From: Taklimakanibacter deserti
GTDB lineage: Bacteria; Pseudomonadota; Alphaproteobacteria; Rhizobiales; Aestuariivirgaceae
Length of the DNA stretch: 64,000 nt
Direction of reading: 5' to 3'
Assembly (NCBI GenBank): GCA_003574785.1
Contig: QORU01000002.1
Coordinates: 124,001-188,000 of the forward strand
Shown: positions 30,433 through 40,600 of the stretch, piece after piece
Numbering within the stretch: the stretch's first letter is position 1
How the letters are laid out: every line of letters starts with the position of its first letter
The notes under the pieces: model-generated
Told to the model about the DNA's origin: nothing
The model's input: the letters and a program-made list of their open reading frames with translations, nothing else
Database searches by the model: none
Translations under genes and position numbers: made by a program

Positions 30433-31695
30433 CTATTTTACCGGAACCAGCGGAATGCCCGCCTCCTTGAGCGTGTCCCAGACCAGGAAATGGACGTCCG
30501 AGGAATGTTTTTCGGCTCCCGATACCCAATAAGCCAGCTCGAATATGATGCCCTTGTCGCCGAACTGCCTGAGCGCGCAGGCGGGCCCCGCGGGCTTGGC
30601 CAGGATATGCGGATGCTTGGCCGCCGCCTCGGCGATCAGATCCGGGATGCGGTGGATATCGGCGTCATAGGGCACCGAGAACTCTACCTCGTGACGCTGC
30701 TCATGGGGCTCTTCGGTGCCTTCGGATTTCGCCCAGGTGATGAAGGCGGAGGTGATGAACTTCTCATTGGGCACGGTGATGGCCTTGCCGTCGCCGGTCT
30801 CGAGCGTGCTCGAGCGCATATTGATCTCGCGCAGCGTCCCCGCCATGCCGCCGCCGAGTTCGACATAGTCGCCGACCTTCATCGAGCGCTCGAACAGGAG
30901 AATCATGCCTGAGATGAAGTTGGAGGCGATCTGCTGCAGGCCGAAGCCCAGGCCGACGCCGACCGCGCCGCCGAAGATGGTGAGCGCCGTCAGATCGAGG
31001 CCCAGGACCTGCAGAAGCAGGATGAAGAGCAGCACGAATAGGATGATCTGGAAGATATTGGCCAGGAGCTCGCGAGTCGGGATATCGAGCGTCTCCTGCT
31101 TGCGGATGACCTTCTGGCCGGCATCGTTCGACAGCCGCCCGAGCCAGAACAGGATGCCGCCCGCGACCGCCGCCTTGATCAGGGTGAAGAGCGACAGCCG
31201 GATATTGCCGGCCTCGAGCGAGACCGAATCGAGATAGCGGGTCACGTCGCCCAGGACGCCGAAGACTTGCAGCGTCGCGATCGGGATGCCGATCCAGCGT
31301 ACCGCCGCATTGACGAGCGGATGGGTGATGAAGCGGTTGATCGCCGCATAGAGGACGGCGATGACGCCGATGCTCTGGGCGATGCGGGCGAGCCAGGACG
31401 AGCCGACGACAGTTTCCAGCACCTGCACGGCGATGGCGAGCATCAGCACGCAAAGGATCGGGAACAGCAGGTCGCGGCAGCTATGGATCCAGCGCCTCAC
31501 CTTGAGGAGCGCCCCCTGCTCGGGCGAGCTCCTGAAATAGGGCGTCTTCGTCTTGATCTGCCGGTTGGCGAAATGAGCGAGCGCCACCGCGACGATGATG
31601 GCGCCGACCTGGGCATAGAATTGCGGGCTCACCAGCCAGCCCACGAGAATTTGAAGAAGCTTCGTGGCTTCCAGCTCCGCTTGGTCGATGGTCAT
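30433..31695 (-). CDS. MscS-family mechanosensitive ion channel
   Basis: Inner-membrane channel of 420 residues that opens under membrane tension to release solutes. About five helices precede the MscS pore region GGAVGVGLGFGLQQIASNFISGMILLFERSMKVGDYVELGG, which is followed by the beta-domain (MRSSTLETGDGKAITVPNEKFI) and an alpha/beta C-terminal domain. ATG at 31695 is chosen over the TTG before it. It is divergent from the iron-binding protein gene; the 179 bases between them hold an iron-control-like motif. Confidence 0.92.
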   Translation of the reverse strand: MTIDQAELEATKLLQILVGWLVSPQFYAQVGAIIVAVALAHFANRQIKTKTPYFRSSPEQGALLKVRRWIHSCRDLLFPILCVLMLAIAVQVLETVVGSSWLARIAQSIGVIAVLYAAINRFITHPLVNAAVRWIGIPIATLQVFGVLGDVTRYLDSVSLEAGNIRLSLFTLIKAAVAGGILFWLGRLSNDAGQKVIRKQETLDIPTRELLANIFQIILFVLLFILLLQVLGLDLTALTIFGGAVGVGLGFGLQQIASNFISGMILLFERSMKVGDYVELGGGMAGTLREINMRSSTLETGDGKAITVPNEKFITSAFITWAKSEGTEEPHEQRHEVEFSVPYDADIHRIPDLIAEAAAKHPHILAKPAGPACALRQFGDKGIIFELAYWVSGAEKHSSDVHFLVWDTLKEAGIPLVPVK

Positions 31696-31741
31696 CAATT
31701 CTCTCGCAGTTTCAACGTTTTTTCGGCCATCCCAAGCCCGC

Positions 31742-31756
31742 TTAGAATGTTTCCAA
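31742..31756. promoter_or_regulatory. ICE-like motif (possible Irr site)
   Basis: TTAGAATGTTTCCAA differs at one base from the interrupted palindrome TTAGAA-NNN-TTCTAA of the iron control element bound by Irr in Rhizobiales. It lies about 120 bases upstream of the ferric-iron binding protein gene. A TTGACG at 31781-31786 further downstream could be the -35 box of that gene. Binding is inferred, not shown. Confidence 0.5.
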
Positions 31757-31874
31757 ATGGCTGTCGGGACAAGGTTTTTCTTGACGCTGACGCGCTTTTC
31801 CCTGAAAACCCGACAGTAACAGTCGGATTTATGCCCGACGCGGACTTTGAACTGGATTCGAGGGGAAGCTCAAG

Positions 31875-32924
31875 ATGATCAAATCCTTCACGAAAACTTT
31901 CTCCCTTGCCGCAGCGGCACCGCTGGCCGCGGCTTTTCTGGCGACCAGCGCCTTGGCCGACGGGGTGGTCAATGTCTATTCCTACCGGCAGCCGGAGCTG
32001 ATCAAGCCGCTGCTCGATGCCTTCACCGCCGATACCGGCATCAAGACGAACGTCCTGTTCCTCGATAAAGGCCTCGAGGAGAAGATCGCCGAGGAAGGCG
32101 CCAATTCGCCGGCCGATGTGATCCTCACCGTCGATATCGGCCGCCTCCAGGCCGCCGAGGACAAGGGCGTCACCCAATCGCTCACCAGCGATCTCATCAA
32201 CAAGGACATCCCGGCGCAGTATCGTGATCCCGAGGGCAACTGGTTCGGCGTCACCACCCGCGCCCGCGTCGTCTATGCCTCCAAGGAGCGCGTGGGCCAG
32301 GACGCGATCACCTATGAAGAGCTCGCCGATCCCAAATGGAAGGGCAAGATCTGCACCCGCTCCGGCCAGCACGTCTATACGATCGGCCTCATCGCCTCGA
32401 TGATCGCCCATAACGGCCCGGAGAAGACGGAGGAATGGCTGAAAGGCGTCAAGGCCAATCTCGCCCGCAAGCCCGATGGCGGCGACCGCGAGCAGGCCAA
32501 GGCGATCTTCGCGGGCGAATGCGACATCGCTCTCGGCAACACCTATTATGTCGGCCAGATGCAGACCAGTGAGAAGAACCCCGAGCAGAAGGAATGGGCC
32601 GCTGCGATCAAGGTTCTGTTCCCCAATGCCAATGACCGCGGCACGCATGTGAATATCTCCGGCATGGCGCTGGCCAAGAATTCTCCCAACAAGGAGAATG
32701 CCGTGAAGCTCATGGAATTCCTGGCCAGCGACAAGGGCCAGACGCTCTATGGCGAGCAGGTCTTCGAATATCCGGTCGAGCCCGGCATCAAGCCGTCCGA
32801 GATCGTCCAGGGCTGGGGCACGCTCAAGCCCGACCCGCTGCCGCTCGCCGACATCGCCAAGAACCGCAAGGCCGCGTCCGAGCTCGTCGATAAGATCGGC
32901 TTCGATGAGGGGCCCGCCACCTGA
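31875..32924 (+). CDS. Ferric-iron ABC transporter substrate-binding protein (FbpA-like)
   Basis: Periplasmic binding protein of 349 residues. The signal peptide ends near TSALADG (residue 28). The mature start (VVNVYSYRQPELIKPLLDAF), KGLEEKIAEEGANSPADVILTVDIGRL, and the paired tyrosines in GNTYYVGQM (about 224-225) match the FbpA/FutA family, in which tyrosines coordinate Fe3+. A good ribosome site (GAGGGGA) precedes the ATG. It is followed after 16 bases by the permease, forming a two-gene unit, and the ICE-like motif upstream supports iron control. Confidence 0.9.
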   Translation: MIKSFTKTFSLAAAAPLAAAFLATSALADGVVNVYSYRQPELIKPLLDAFTADTGIKTNVLFLDKGLEEKIAEEGANSPADVILTVDIGRLQAAEDKGVTQSLTSDLINKDIPAQYRDPEGNWFGVTTRARVVYASKERVGQDAITYEELADPKWKGKICTRSGQHVYTIGLIASMIAHNGPEKTEEWLKGVKANLARKPDGGDREQAKAIFAGECDIALGNTYYVGQMQTSEKNPEQKEWAAAIKVLFPNANDRGTHVNISGMALAKNSPNKENAVKLMEFLASDKGQTLYGEQVFEYPVEPGIKPSEIVQGWGTLKPDPLPLADIAKNRKAASELVDKIGFDEGPAT

Positions 32925-32940
32925 CCAGTTTCTCCCCACG

Positions 32941-34635
32941 ATGAGTGTGGCACTTCAAAAGGGGCGTTCGCGTCCCTTTTCTTTATGGGGCGAGCACCGC
33001 CTCCTCATTTTGGGCGCGCTGCTGGCGAGCCTCGGCGTCCTCATCCCCCTCCTCGCCCTCATCGCTCTGTCGCTCACCGGCGCCGGTGCCGATTGGAGCC
33101 ATCTCATCCGTAATGTGCTGCCCGTCGCGGTCCGTACCACCTTCTGGGTCATGGCGGGTGTGGCGCTTCTCACCGCCAGCATGGGCATCATCCCCGCCTG
33201 GCTCACCGCCTATTACGACTTCCCCGGACGGCGCGTCCTGATCTGGGCGCTGGTGCTGCCGCTCGCGGTGCCGACCTATCTCGCGGCTTACGCCTATGCC
33301 GAGTTCTTCACCTTCACCGGCCCGCCCCAGACCTTGATCCGCGCCCTTTTCGGCTTCCGCTCGGCGCGCGACTACTGGTTTCCCGATGTGCGCTCGCTCT
33401 GGGGTGCCGTCATGATCCTGTCCTTCGTCCTCTATCCTTATGTCTATCTGACGACCCGCGCCGGCTTCCTGATGCAGGGCCGCAATGCCACCGACGTGGC
33501 GCGCACCTTGGGGGCCTCGCCGGTGCGCGCCTTCTTCCAGGTGCTTTTGCCGATGACGCGACCCGCCATCATTATCGGCGTGACGCTGGCGCTCATGGAG
33601 ACGCTGAACGATATCGGCGCCGTTGAATATCTCGGCGTCAAGACGCTGACCTCGACCGTCTATACGACCTGGCTCAACCAGGGCAGCCTGTCGGGCGCGA
33701 CGCAGATCGCCTGCGTCATGCTGGTCGTCGTCTTGGGCGTGATCCTCGCCGAGCGCTGGGCGAGGCGCAAGCAGCGCTTCAATCTCGGGCGCAGCACCGC
33801 CATGGCGCAGCGCGGCGCGCTCACGCATCTCAGTGGCGTTCCGGCGGCCATCGCCGTCTTCGCCTGCCTCATGCCGATCGTCGCCGGCTTCGGCCTCCCC
33901 GTCTATGTGCTGGGCGCCTATGCGCTGAAGCGGCTCGACCAGCTGTCCGATCCCGTGCTCCAGGAAGCGATCCTCACCAGCGTTCTGGTGGCGGCGGCGG
34001 CGGCCACCGTCACCGTCGCCATCGCTTTCCTGCTCACCTATGCGGTGCGCGTGACGCGGAGCCGCAACATGCTCCTCCTCAACCGCTTCGCGGCGCTGGG
34101 CTATGCCATTCCGGGCACCGTGCTGGCGCTCGGCATCCTCATTCCGCTGGCGCGCTTCGACAATCTCCTCGATCAGTGGATGCAGGCGGCCTTCGGCATC
34201 AGGACCGGTCTTCTCCTCACCGGTTCGGCGCTGTGCATCGTCTATGCGATGAGCGTGCGCTTCCTTGCCATGGCGGAAGGCGCCATCGAGGCGGGCTTCC
34301 ACAAGGTGCCGGCCCATGTCGACATGGCGGCGCGCACGCTGGGGCGCAATGCGCGCGAGACACTGATCCAGATCCTCGTGCCGATCTTGAGGCCCGCTTT
34401 CCTCACCGCCTTCCTTCTCGTCTTCATCGACGGCGTGAAGGAACTGTCGGCGACGATCCTGCTTCGGCCCTTCAACTACAATTCGCTCTCGACCTATGTC
34501 TATGAGCGGGCCTCGCGCGCCGCGGTCGAGGATGCGTCCGTCGCCGCCCTCCTCATCATGCTCGCCGGCATCCTGCCGGTGATCCTGCTCTCGCGCAGCA
34601 TCAATGCCGGCGTGGCCAGGACGGAAGAAATCTAG
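32941..34635 (+). CDS. Ferric-iron ABC transporter permease (FbpB-like)
   Basis: Inner-membrane permease of 564 residues with two homologous MetI-type halves of about six helices, the double-length layout of FbpB. The ABC-coupling loops are visible as GRNATDVARTLGASPVRAFFQVLLPMTRPAII in the first half and AARTLGRNARETLIQILVPILRPAF in the second. ATG at 32941 directly follows the binding-protein gene. No ATPase (fbpC) follows; the next gene is a small secreted protein on the other strand, so the ATPase must be elsewhere. Confidence 0.92.
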   Translation: MSVALQKGRSRPFSLWGEHRLLILGALLASLGVLIPLLALIALSLTGAGADWSHLIRNVLPVAVRTTFWVMAGVALLTASMGIIPAWLTAYYDFPGRRVLIWALVLPLAVPTYLAAYAYAEFFTFTGPPQTLIRALFGFRSARDYWFPDVRSLWGAVMILSFVLYPYVYLTTRAGFLMQGRNATDVARTLGASPVRAFFQVLLPMTRPAIIIGVTLALMETLNDIGAVEYLGVKTLTSTVYTTWLNQGSLSGATQIACVMLVVVLGVILAERWARRKQRFNLGRSTAMAQRGALTHLSGVPAAIAVFACLMPIVAGFGLPVYVLGAYALKRLDQLSDPVLQEAILTSVLVAAAAATVTVAIAFLLTYAVRVTRSRNMLLLNRFAALGYAIPGTVLALGILIPLARFDNLLDQWMQAAFGIRTGLLLTGSALCIVYAMSVRFLAMAEGAIEAGFHKVPAHVDMAARTLGRNARETLIQILVPILRPAFLTAFLLVFIDGVKELSATILLRPFNYNSLSTYVYERASRAAVEDASVAALLIMLAGILPVILLSRSINAGVARTEEI

Positions 34636-34651
34636 CGGGAATGTAGGAGTA

Positions 34652-34999
34652 TCAGCGTCTCGGCTTCATGTAGACGGTTTCGCACTGCTCTCCGAGCGCT
34701 GAATAGAAGCATTGAGTATAGTAGCCGCTTCTTTTCTTGAGCGGTCCGTTCTTGGCCTTGACACGCTGAAGCTTGGAGGAGGAGCCGTTGGACGTCGGCA
34801 CCCTGGAATAGACATATTCACAGATCTCCCCGAGCCCTGAATAATAGCACTGGATGTAGTAGCCGCTCTTGTTCTTGAGCACGACACCACTCGGGACTTT
34901 TTGATACGCCCGAGACGTGGCGCTGCCGGCGGGACCGGCGAAAACGGCGGCAGAGACGACCGCGACGGCGGCCAATACAGTCAGAAATGGCTTGGACAT
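34652..34999 (-). CDS. Small secreted protein with two Cys-containing repeats
   Basis: Exported protein of 115 residues, family not recognised. Signal peptide: SKPFLTVLAAVAVVSAAVFAGPAGSA. The mature part holds two copies of one unit: SGYYIQCYYSGLGEICEYVY and SGYYTQCFYSALGEQCETVY, each with two cysteines seven residues apart and rich in tyrosine, separated by a Ser/Lys-rich linker. One disulfide per repeat is likely in the periplasm. ATG at 34999 is chosen because it gives the signal peptide. It converges on the iron permease with a 16-base gap. Confidence 0.75.
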   Translation of the reverse strand: MSKPFLTVLAAVAVVSAAVFAGPAGSATSRAYQKVPSGVVLKNKSGYYIQCYYSGLGEICEYVYSRVPTSNGSSSKLQRVKAKNGPLKKRSGYYTQCFYSALGEQCETVYMKPRR

Positions 35000-35067
35000 G
35001 AGTGCTCCTGAGTTTCGACTCGTCGACCCGCCTCGATCGTCAGTTCTAGAGTCGCCTAAGGTCACTT

Positions 35068-35580
35068 TCAAAGGGCATGACGGGACATTTTAGGACTTCG
35101 GTCCTGCACATCAGGCCGTCTCAGGATCGTGAGGCGGTTGACCGGGCGGCGCTGCAGCAGCGCCATCACGGTGCCGATCAGGCTCCCGACCCGGTAGTTG
35201 AAGCGAATGGCGCGGGGCGCCGTTCGAGGCGGCACCGCCACAAATCCCCAGCTCGCATAGTGATCCGCATGTTTCCTGCGGGTGATCACATAGACTGTCC
35301 CCGTCTCGCTTTTGAGGAGGGTGCCGATGATCCTGGCCGAGATGCCGCGGCCGCGCCACGGACGGGCGACCACGACCGAGCCGAGCTCGCGCGAGCCGTC
35401 GGGATGACGCCGGATCTGGCTTGCCCCGATGAGCTCATCGCCCCTCACCGCCACGGCGAAATTCTCGAAATGGAGATGATGCGGGTTGAGCCTTTCGCCG
35501 CGCACGAGTCTGCAAATGGCCTCTTGCTCGCGCGCAACGGCGCGGCGGATGACATAGTCCGGCTGGACGACGGTAAGCAT
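35068..35580 (-). CDS. GNAT family N-acetyltransferase
   Basis: Cytosolic acetyltransferase of 170 residues. The central fold is readable: HFENFAVAVRGDELIGASQIR, then ELGSVVVARPWRGRGISARIIGTLLKS with the acetyl-CoA phosphate loop RGRGIS, then VYVITRRKHADHYASWGF ending the domain. The acceptor substrate cannot be predicted. It lies upstream of the small secreted protein on the same strand with a 68-base gap, and downstream of the SEC-C protein. Confidence 0.82.
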   Translation of the reverse strand: MLTVVQPDYVIRRAVAREQEAICRLVRGERLNPHHLHFENFAVAVRGDELIGASQIRRHPDGSRELGSVVVARPWRGRGISARIIGTLLKSETGTVYVITRRKHADHYASWGFVAVPPRTAPRAIRFNYRVGSLIGTVMALLQRRPVNRLTILRRPDVQDRSPKMSRHAL

Positions 35581-35695
35581 GGCGCAGGCTTCCCAGTAGG
35601 GTGTTCAACTGCGCCACATACGTTCCATGCCTGCGGTCTATGCCGGGAAAGTCCGGTTTCGCCCTTCTTCCGCTTGCTTGCGGGAGAAGACACGA

Positions 35696-36352
35696 TCAGT
35701 TAGCCCCGTGGCACTTCTTGTATTTCCTGCCGGACCCACAAGGGCACGGATCGTTCCGGCCGATATTCTTGAAGCTGCTTTCGCCGGCGCTGGAGCGATG
35801 GGGTTTCGTTTCCACCCACTCAGGAATGAGGTCCGGCGCTCCAGCGATGAGGCGGTCTTGTTCTGGCTTGGGCAGCGTGCTTTTACCGCCGGCTATCGCG
35901 ATGAGGGAGCGCAGCCCGGCAAGGGCGTCGATAGCATCCTTGTCACCGCTCTCGACGATGGCAAGCCAGCTTGTGGGCGAAAGCGCCATGGCACGCTCAA
36001 AGCCCTCGACCCAGATTTCCCAGAGAACCTCGCCGGTGCGGTTGTAAACGGCAAAGACAGGCTCATAAGGTTTGGAATTCGGAAGCAGGCTCAACGCGAT
36101 GCTGTTGTAGTGGTCCTTGATCAGATCGAAGACATACTGGGCTTCCGCCAGGTCCTTGAAGACGGGAGCTTGGTCGTCGCTGCCTCTCTTGCTCCAGATG
36201 TACGGCATCCAACCGCTGAAGAGGATCAACTCGGGGCAAACGAGTACGCCGGCCAGGAAACCATCGAGCTCTTCGACCAGCATCCACTCGTCATTCTCGT
36301 CCGGCAGGCCAAGCAGGAAGTCCTGAAGCTGGTCGAGCTTGCTCTTGACCAT
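35696..36352 (-). CDS. UPF0149 (YecA-like) protein with C-terminal SEC-C zinc motif
   Basis: Cytosolic protein of 218 residues. The N-terminal part has the YecA/UPF0149 signature ([20 protein letters not shown], then WMPYIW), and the C-terminus is a SEC-C zinc-binding motif, [19 protein letters not shown] (residues about 198-216), as at the end of SecA. YecA-type proteins are proposed SecA- or ribosome-associated factors; the role here is unknown. Transcribed in the same direction as the GNAT gene, 115 bases upstream of it. Confidence 0.88.
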   Translation of the reverse strand: MVKSKLDQLQDFLLGLPDENDEWMLVEELDGFLAGVLVCPELILFSGWMPYIWSKRGSDDQAPVFKDLAEAQYVFDLIKDHYNSIALSLLPNSKPYEPVFAVYNRTGEVLWEIWVEGFERAMALSPTSWLAIVESGDKDAIDALAGLRSLIAIAGGKSTLPKPEQDRLIAGAPDLIPEWVETKPHRSSAGESSFKNIGRNDPCPCGSGRKYKKCHGAN

Positions 36353-36421
36353 CAGCGTCCCATTCCATGGTGGAGTTAAGCGCGGTGATTGATGGGATAA
36401 TCGACGGACGGGGTCAAGGCG

Positions 36422-36817
36422 TCAGTGCGCCGTGAAATGCACGATGATGGCGAAGATCGACATGCCGAAGGCGACGGCCGCGATGGGAAGGAGGATTTCG
36501 ATTGCCGCATTCCTGGCCCTCACCCGGTCCTGCCAAGTGCTGAATTCGCTGGCCGACAGCCATTCCCGGAAAGAGCCTTCGGAGCTTTCCTTTTCGTGCG
36601 GATGATGGCGCCAGATGCGCCACAGGGCGGCCGGAATGGCAATGGCGATGAAGATCAATCCAGTGGCGACGACCAGCAGATAGTCCGTATACCCATCGCC
36701 GCCGAAGGCCCAGGACGAGACCACGAACCACAGACCCAGCGCGACCAGCGCCAGATAAAGACCGGGATGGAGGTGATCGGTGACCCGCACTGTCGGGCGG
36801 TATTCTCTTCTGCTCAT
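36422..36817 (-). CDS. Small uncharacterised membrane protein
   Basis: Predicted inner-membrane protein of 131 residues with three hydrophobic segments (GLYLALVALGLWFVVSSWAF, YLLVVATGLIFIAIAIPAALW, IEILLPIAAVAFGMSIFAIIV) and a soluble loop (HHPHEKESSEGSFREWLSASEFSTWQDRV). The family is not recognised beyond similarity to small rhizobial membrane proteins of unknown role. ATG at 36817 has GGAGCAGCC just upstream. No operon partner. Confidence 0.75.
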   Translation of the reverse strand: MSRREYRPTVRVTDHLHPGLYLALVALGLWFVVSSWAFGGDGYTDYLLVVATGLIFIAIAIPAALWRIWRHHPHEKESSEGSFREWLSASEFSTWQDRVRARNAAIEILLPIAAVAFGMSIFAIIVHFTAH

Positions 36818-37024
36818 GGGCTGCTCCTCAAGGATGGAGATGCGGCGGAGCGCTATTGAGACAACGTGGGAATGCGGTCGATGTTCGATCATGCGTCGGG
36901 ATGCCGCGAGCGCCCCGGCCGGCAACGCCGGCATCCGGTAATCATGAACGGTTCCATGGATTTATCACCGACATGAATATTTGGTATGATAGCCTGCTTC
37001 GCGAAGGATGAGGGGGCTTTGGCT

Positions 37025-37558
37025 ATGGCAAGGATCGCTGCAAGGGGATGGCCGGCGCTCTTCGCCCTGATTTACCTGGTCGGCACGCCTGTTTCCGCCC
37101 CGGCACAAGAGGTGGGCCAGAGCTTCATCGATCACCTGGCGCGCCAGATCATTTGCCAATCACCTCCCGACCCCACGCCGGCGCTGCTCTATTTGAGCCG
37201 GAACAGGCATATCGACGCGAAGAAGGGCCAGCGCGCGGACAGCGAAACCTGCTGGATCATCTATCCGCCGCTCAAGATCGACGGCATAGGCTTCACGCAT
37301 GTTTGCGCTTCGGCCGATGATCCCCTGCTGATCGAGCTCTTTCCGCTTCTCTACTATCGCGGTCCCGGAACCTCGCCCGGCACCGGGTTGCGGCTCGTCA
37401 CCAATGACGATGAGGCGGCCGTCGACGACTGGATCGAGCGCGCCAAGGCCCGCCTCGGCCTCAGCGGCGAAACCAAGCTCGATATCGGCGAACCGACCTT
37501 CGTCAAGGGCAAGACGGAAATCTCCTGCAACAGCACGAGCTTTCTTTCGGGCAAGTGA
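37025..37558 (+). CDS. Uncharacterised secreted protein with four cysteines
   Basis: Exported protein of 177 residues. ATG at 37025 follows GAGGGGGC and gives a clear signal peptide (ARIAARGWPALFALIYLVGTPVSAPAQ). The mature part contains four cysteines (QIICQS, ETCWII, HVCASA, EISCNS), enough for two disulfides, and a PTPALLYLSRNRHIDAKKG segment. No known domain was recognised. It converges on the subtilase gene, ending 63 bases from it. Confidence 0.7.
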   Translation: MARIAARGWPALFALIYLVGTPVSAPAQEVGQSFIDHLARQIICQSPPDPTPALLYLSRNRHIDAKKGQRADSETCWIIYPPLKIDGIGFTHVCASADDPLLIELFPLLYYRGPGTSPGTGLRLVTNDDEAAVDDWIERAKARLGLSGETKLDIGEPTFVKGKTEISCNSTSFLSGK

Positions 37559-37621
37559 CCTAGAAAGGGCGCGACATAGGATCAGGATGATGGGCGGTGA
37601 GGGCACCAAATCCTTCTTTCC

Positions 37622-40600
37622 TCAGCCCATCCTGTCCAATGAGGGCTTGGCTATTGTCAAAGCCACTGTTGCTGAACCGCTAATCTTACCCGATGGCTGA
37701 CGCTGGACGAGGACTATCTCGTAGTCCCCGGGCTTGGCGCTCTTTCCCACAACTCCACCCAAGACGATTGTGCTGAGCCGACCCTGCCCGCCGTATACAG
37801 GGACCTGCACCCGTGGTCGGGCTCGCAAGGAAACAACTTCCCGACCCTTGTACCAGGCGAAGCGCCAGTCTTGTTGCTGGGGCTTCGGAGGCATTGGGCG
37901 TAGGTTGCCCGCCAGCGCGCTTACCGACCGATCGCTGCTGTCTGCGAGCGCTTCCTCGAGGCGGGCTCGTTCACGGGCCCCCGCAGACAAGGATTCGCGA
38001 ATCCGGCGGCGAAGTATCGGATCCAACAAATCCAAATAAAGCTCGACTTCGCGCGGCAGGTGGCCGCGGTTGATTTCGACCAATACGTATTCTGCCTTGT
38101 TCTCCTCGTTGCCGACCACCGTGGCGACTGTGAAATCTGCCCCTGCGTCGGTTCCGATGATCGATATGTTCTTTTGCGCGAGATTATTGTCGTCCCAAAC
38201 GTGATTGCCGGTCGGCGGAGGTCCGTCGTGAGGGGTCACCTCCGCGAGCAGGCAGGGATGCCAATGCACCGGTCCTGACGGTGTCGCGACATCGGCTGGC
38301 GGGATCAGTGCAGTTGGCCACCGGACGTTGATGATCTGCTCGCCGCCTGGCGGCACCGCCGTGATCTTCGCTTCTGCGATGAAGTATGTGCCTGGCACCA
38401 TCGGGAAAGGAACCGGATCGCCCGGGCCATTGATGGGCTGGAACGAAGCGGGATAGGTGAACTCCATCCCGGGATAATGGGTAACCGAAATTCGCACCCA
38501 CGCATCGAGCGACGCCAATGTTCCGTTGTTGCGGACCCGCGCATATACCCAATTGTCTTGTCCCCGCATCGGAACCTCGTGCGGTCCCGCGGTGGCATAG
38601 TTGGGTGGAAGGGGACTTGGGTCAACCGCAGGATCGAGGCGCCGGCACCAGATATCGGGGCTGTTCCAGAAGGCGCCCGTCGAAGCGACCGCTCCTGTGT
38701 CGGCAAGGTTGTCACGAAGGACGAGATCGCGGGTCCCCGCGAACATGATGGCGGCATCGACGGCAGCACCTGCGTTCACGCGCCCATAGCCATACCAGCC
38801 GCTGCGCACCGGCGGTTGGCCTGAGCCTACCGATGGATTGCCGTTGGCATCAAGCCACTGCCCTACGGGATCGGTATTGGCTAGATCGAACTTGACCGCC
38901 GTGTCGCGAAGAATCTGGCGCGCCTCGATATATGTGAGGGCCGGATTGGCCGACAATACGAGAGCGGCCGCGCCGGCGCACAATGGCGTCGCAGACGATG
39001 TTCCGCCGAAGTTGTTGCGGTGGTTGTTCGGCCCCGTCACGACCATGTCGCCGACAACATGGGCATTGAGCAATCCGCCGCCGAAGCCGTTGTTGAACCC
39101 CTGAACCGTGAGCTGATTAGTCATTGCGTTCACCGCGGTGATGCGCGCCGGCTCACTTCCAAGGCCGCCGAAGGGTCCGACGTGAATGACGGCGTTGACC
39201 GCGAAACCTGCAACACTGGCGACGGTCAACGATGTTGCCCCGACCGCCGATGCGGCCGTCAGGGTCGTCTGCGACTGGACATAGCTGATCAGATTTCCAT
39301 CACCTTGATGGGCTGCGCTCCAGGGCATGAATCCAGTCGGTGGATTGTGTACGGTCGGGGATTGATCCTGCGTCGGCGAGCAAAGGGCGATCTGACCCCA
39401 CCCTGAGAATGGAGCACGGATTTCGGTCACCCCATCATTCGCGAACGAGGTGCCGGCAATGCCGAAGCATTTCTCGTATGCACCGTATGGACGTGCCGTC
39501 ACATTGTTTTGGTTTTGGTTGCCGGTGGAGAAAAAGCACATTGTACCCTTTCCTCCGCGTCCGAACGTCGTGACGAAGTCGAGCGTTGCGCGAGCGGTGC
39601 CAGACAGAGGCGCACCCGCGCCGGGCGTCAAGCTGCAGGTGATGACGTCGGCTCCCCGCGCCGGCGGAGCTGCCGGGAAACCGGCAAGCGGGCTCTGCGG
39701 ATCGAACCCCGCCATCCAAATATATTGGTCGGCGACCTCGAGATCGATGTAAGGCGTGCGGCCGGCGATCGTCATGATCTGGACGTTGGGAGCGCTGCCC
39801 GCGAGACCGTGGGCCTGACCGGGGATCGGCGATGGATTGTTCGCCAGCGCCACGGACACTCCCGCGACGCCCGATCCGTGATCATCCCATGGGTTGTCGT
39901 TGTTGGCCACCATATTGTCAAAATCGAAGGTCGCGAAGACCTTCGGCGCGCCGTTGCTCACCGTTCCGGAGAAGTCGCTGTTCGTCGGCACCCCGCCCAC
40001 GGATTGAACGCCCGAATCCCAGACTGCAAGGATGATGTCGGGATCGCCAAACGTCTCCAGTCCGGCATCTTGGAGGTGCTGCCAGGCATCCTGAACGGTT
40101 ATGAGCTGCCGGTCCCATAGACCGGGCCACAGCGGATCCGTAGGGATGATTGCATCGACTTCGGGTGTGACAACCAGGCTGGGTTCCGCCCATTCCACGT
40201 CGTCGCGCGCGGCTATCGCTGCGATGCTATCGAGGATGTCCAGCGTCGCCGGCTTATTCCACCGCAGCACGTATGTTCTTGGAGCAAATGAAAGTTCGCG
40301 AACGACCTCGTAGCCGTGTTCCTCGGCAATCGGCCTGATGTCCTTCTGCTCGCGGAGCTGCACGACGATTTCGCGAGTAAGATGAGTGAACCCCGCTTGG
40401 CGCATGCTGACCACCGCACCCGCATGTTCGACGAGCGGATGCTCTGACAGCTGCGCCAGGGCCCTGAATGCGTCGATCCCGCCGGAACGAAAGAGTTGGA
40501 CACCCGCTTTTTCGGCCAGCGGTGGGACGTCCTCGGGTTGGAGGCCCAGACGCGCAGTTAGTTGTATTACTGCGTCTCTGGCCCCACGTGCCCTGCGAAC

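Noticed and set aside
32983..34317. 444-residue minus-strand frame under the iron permease
   Set aside because: Antisense shadow of a certain gene.
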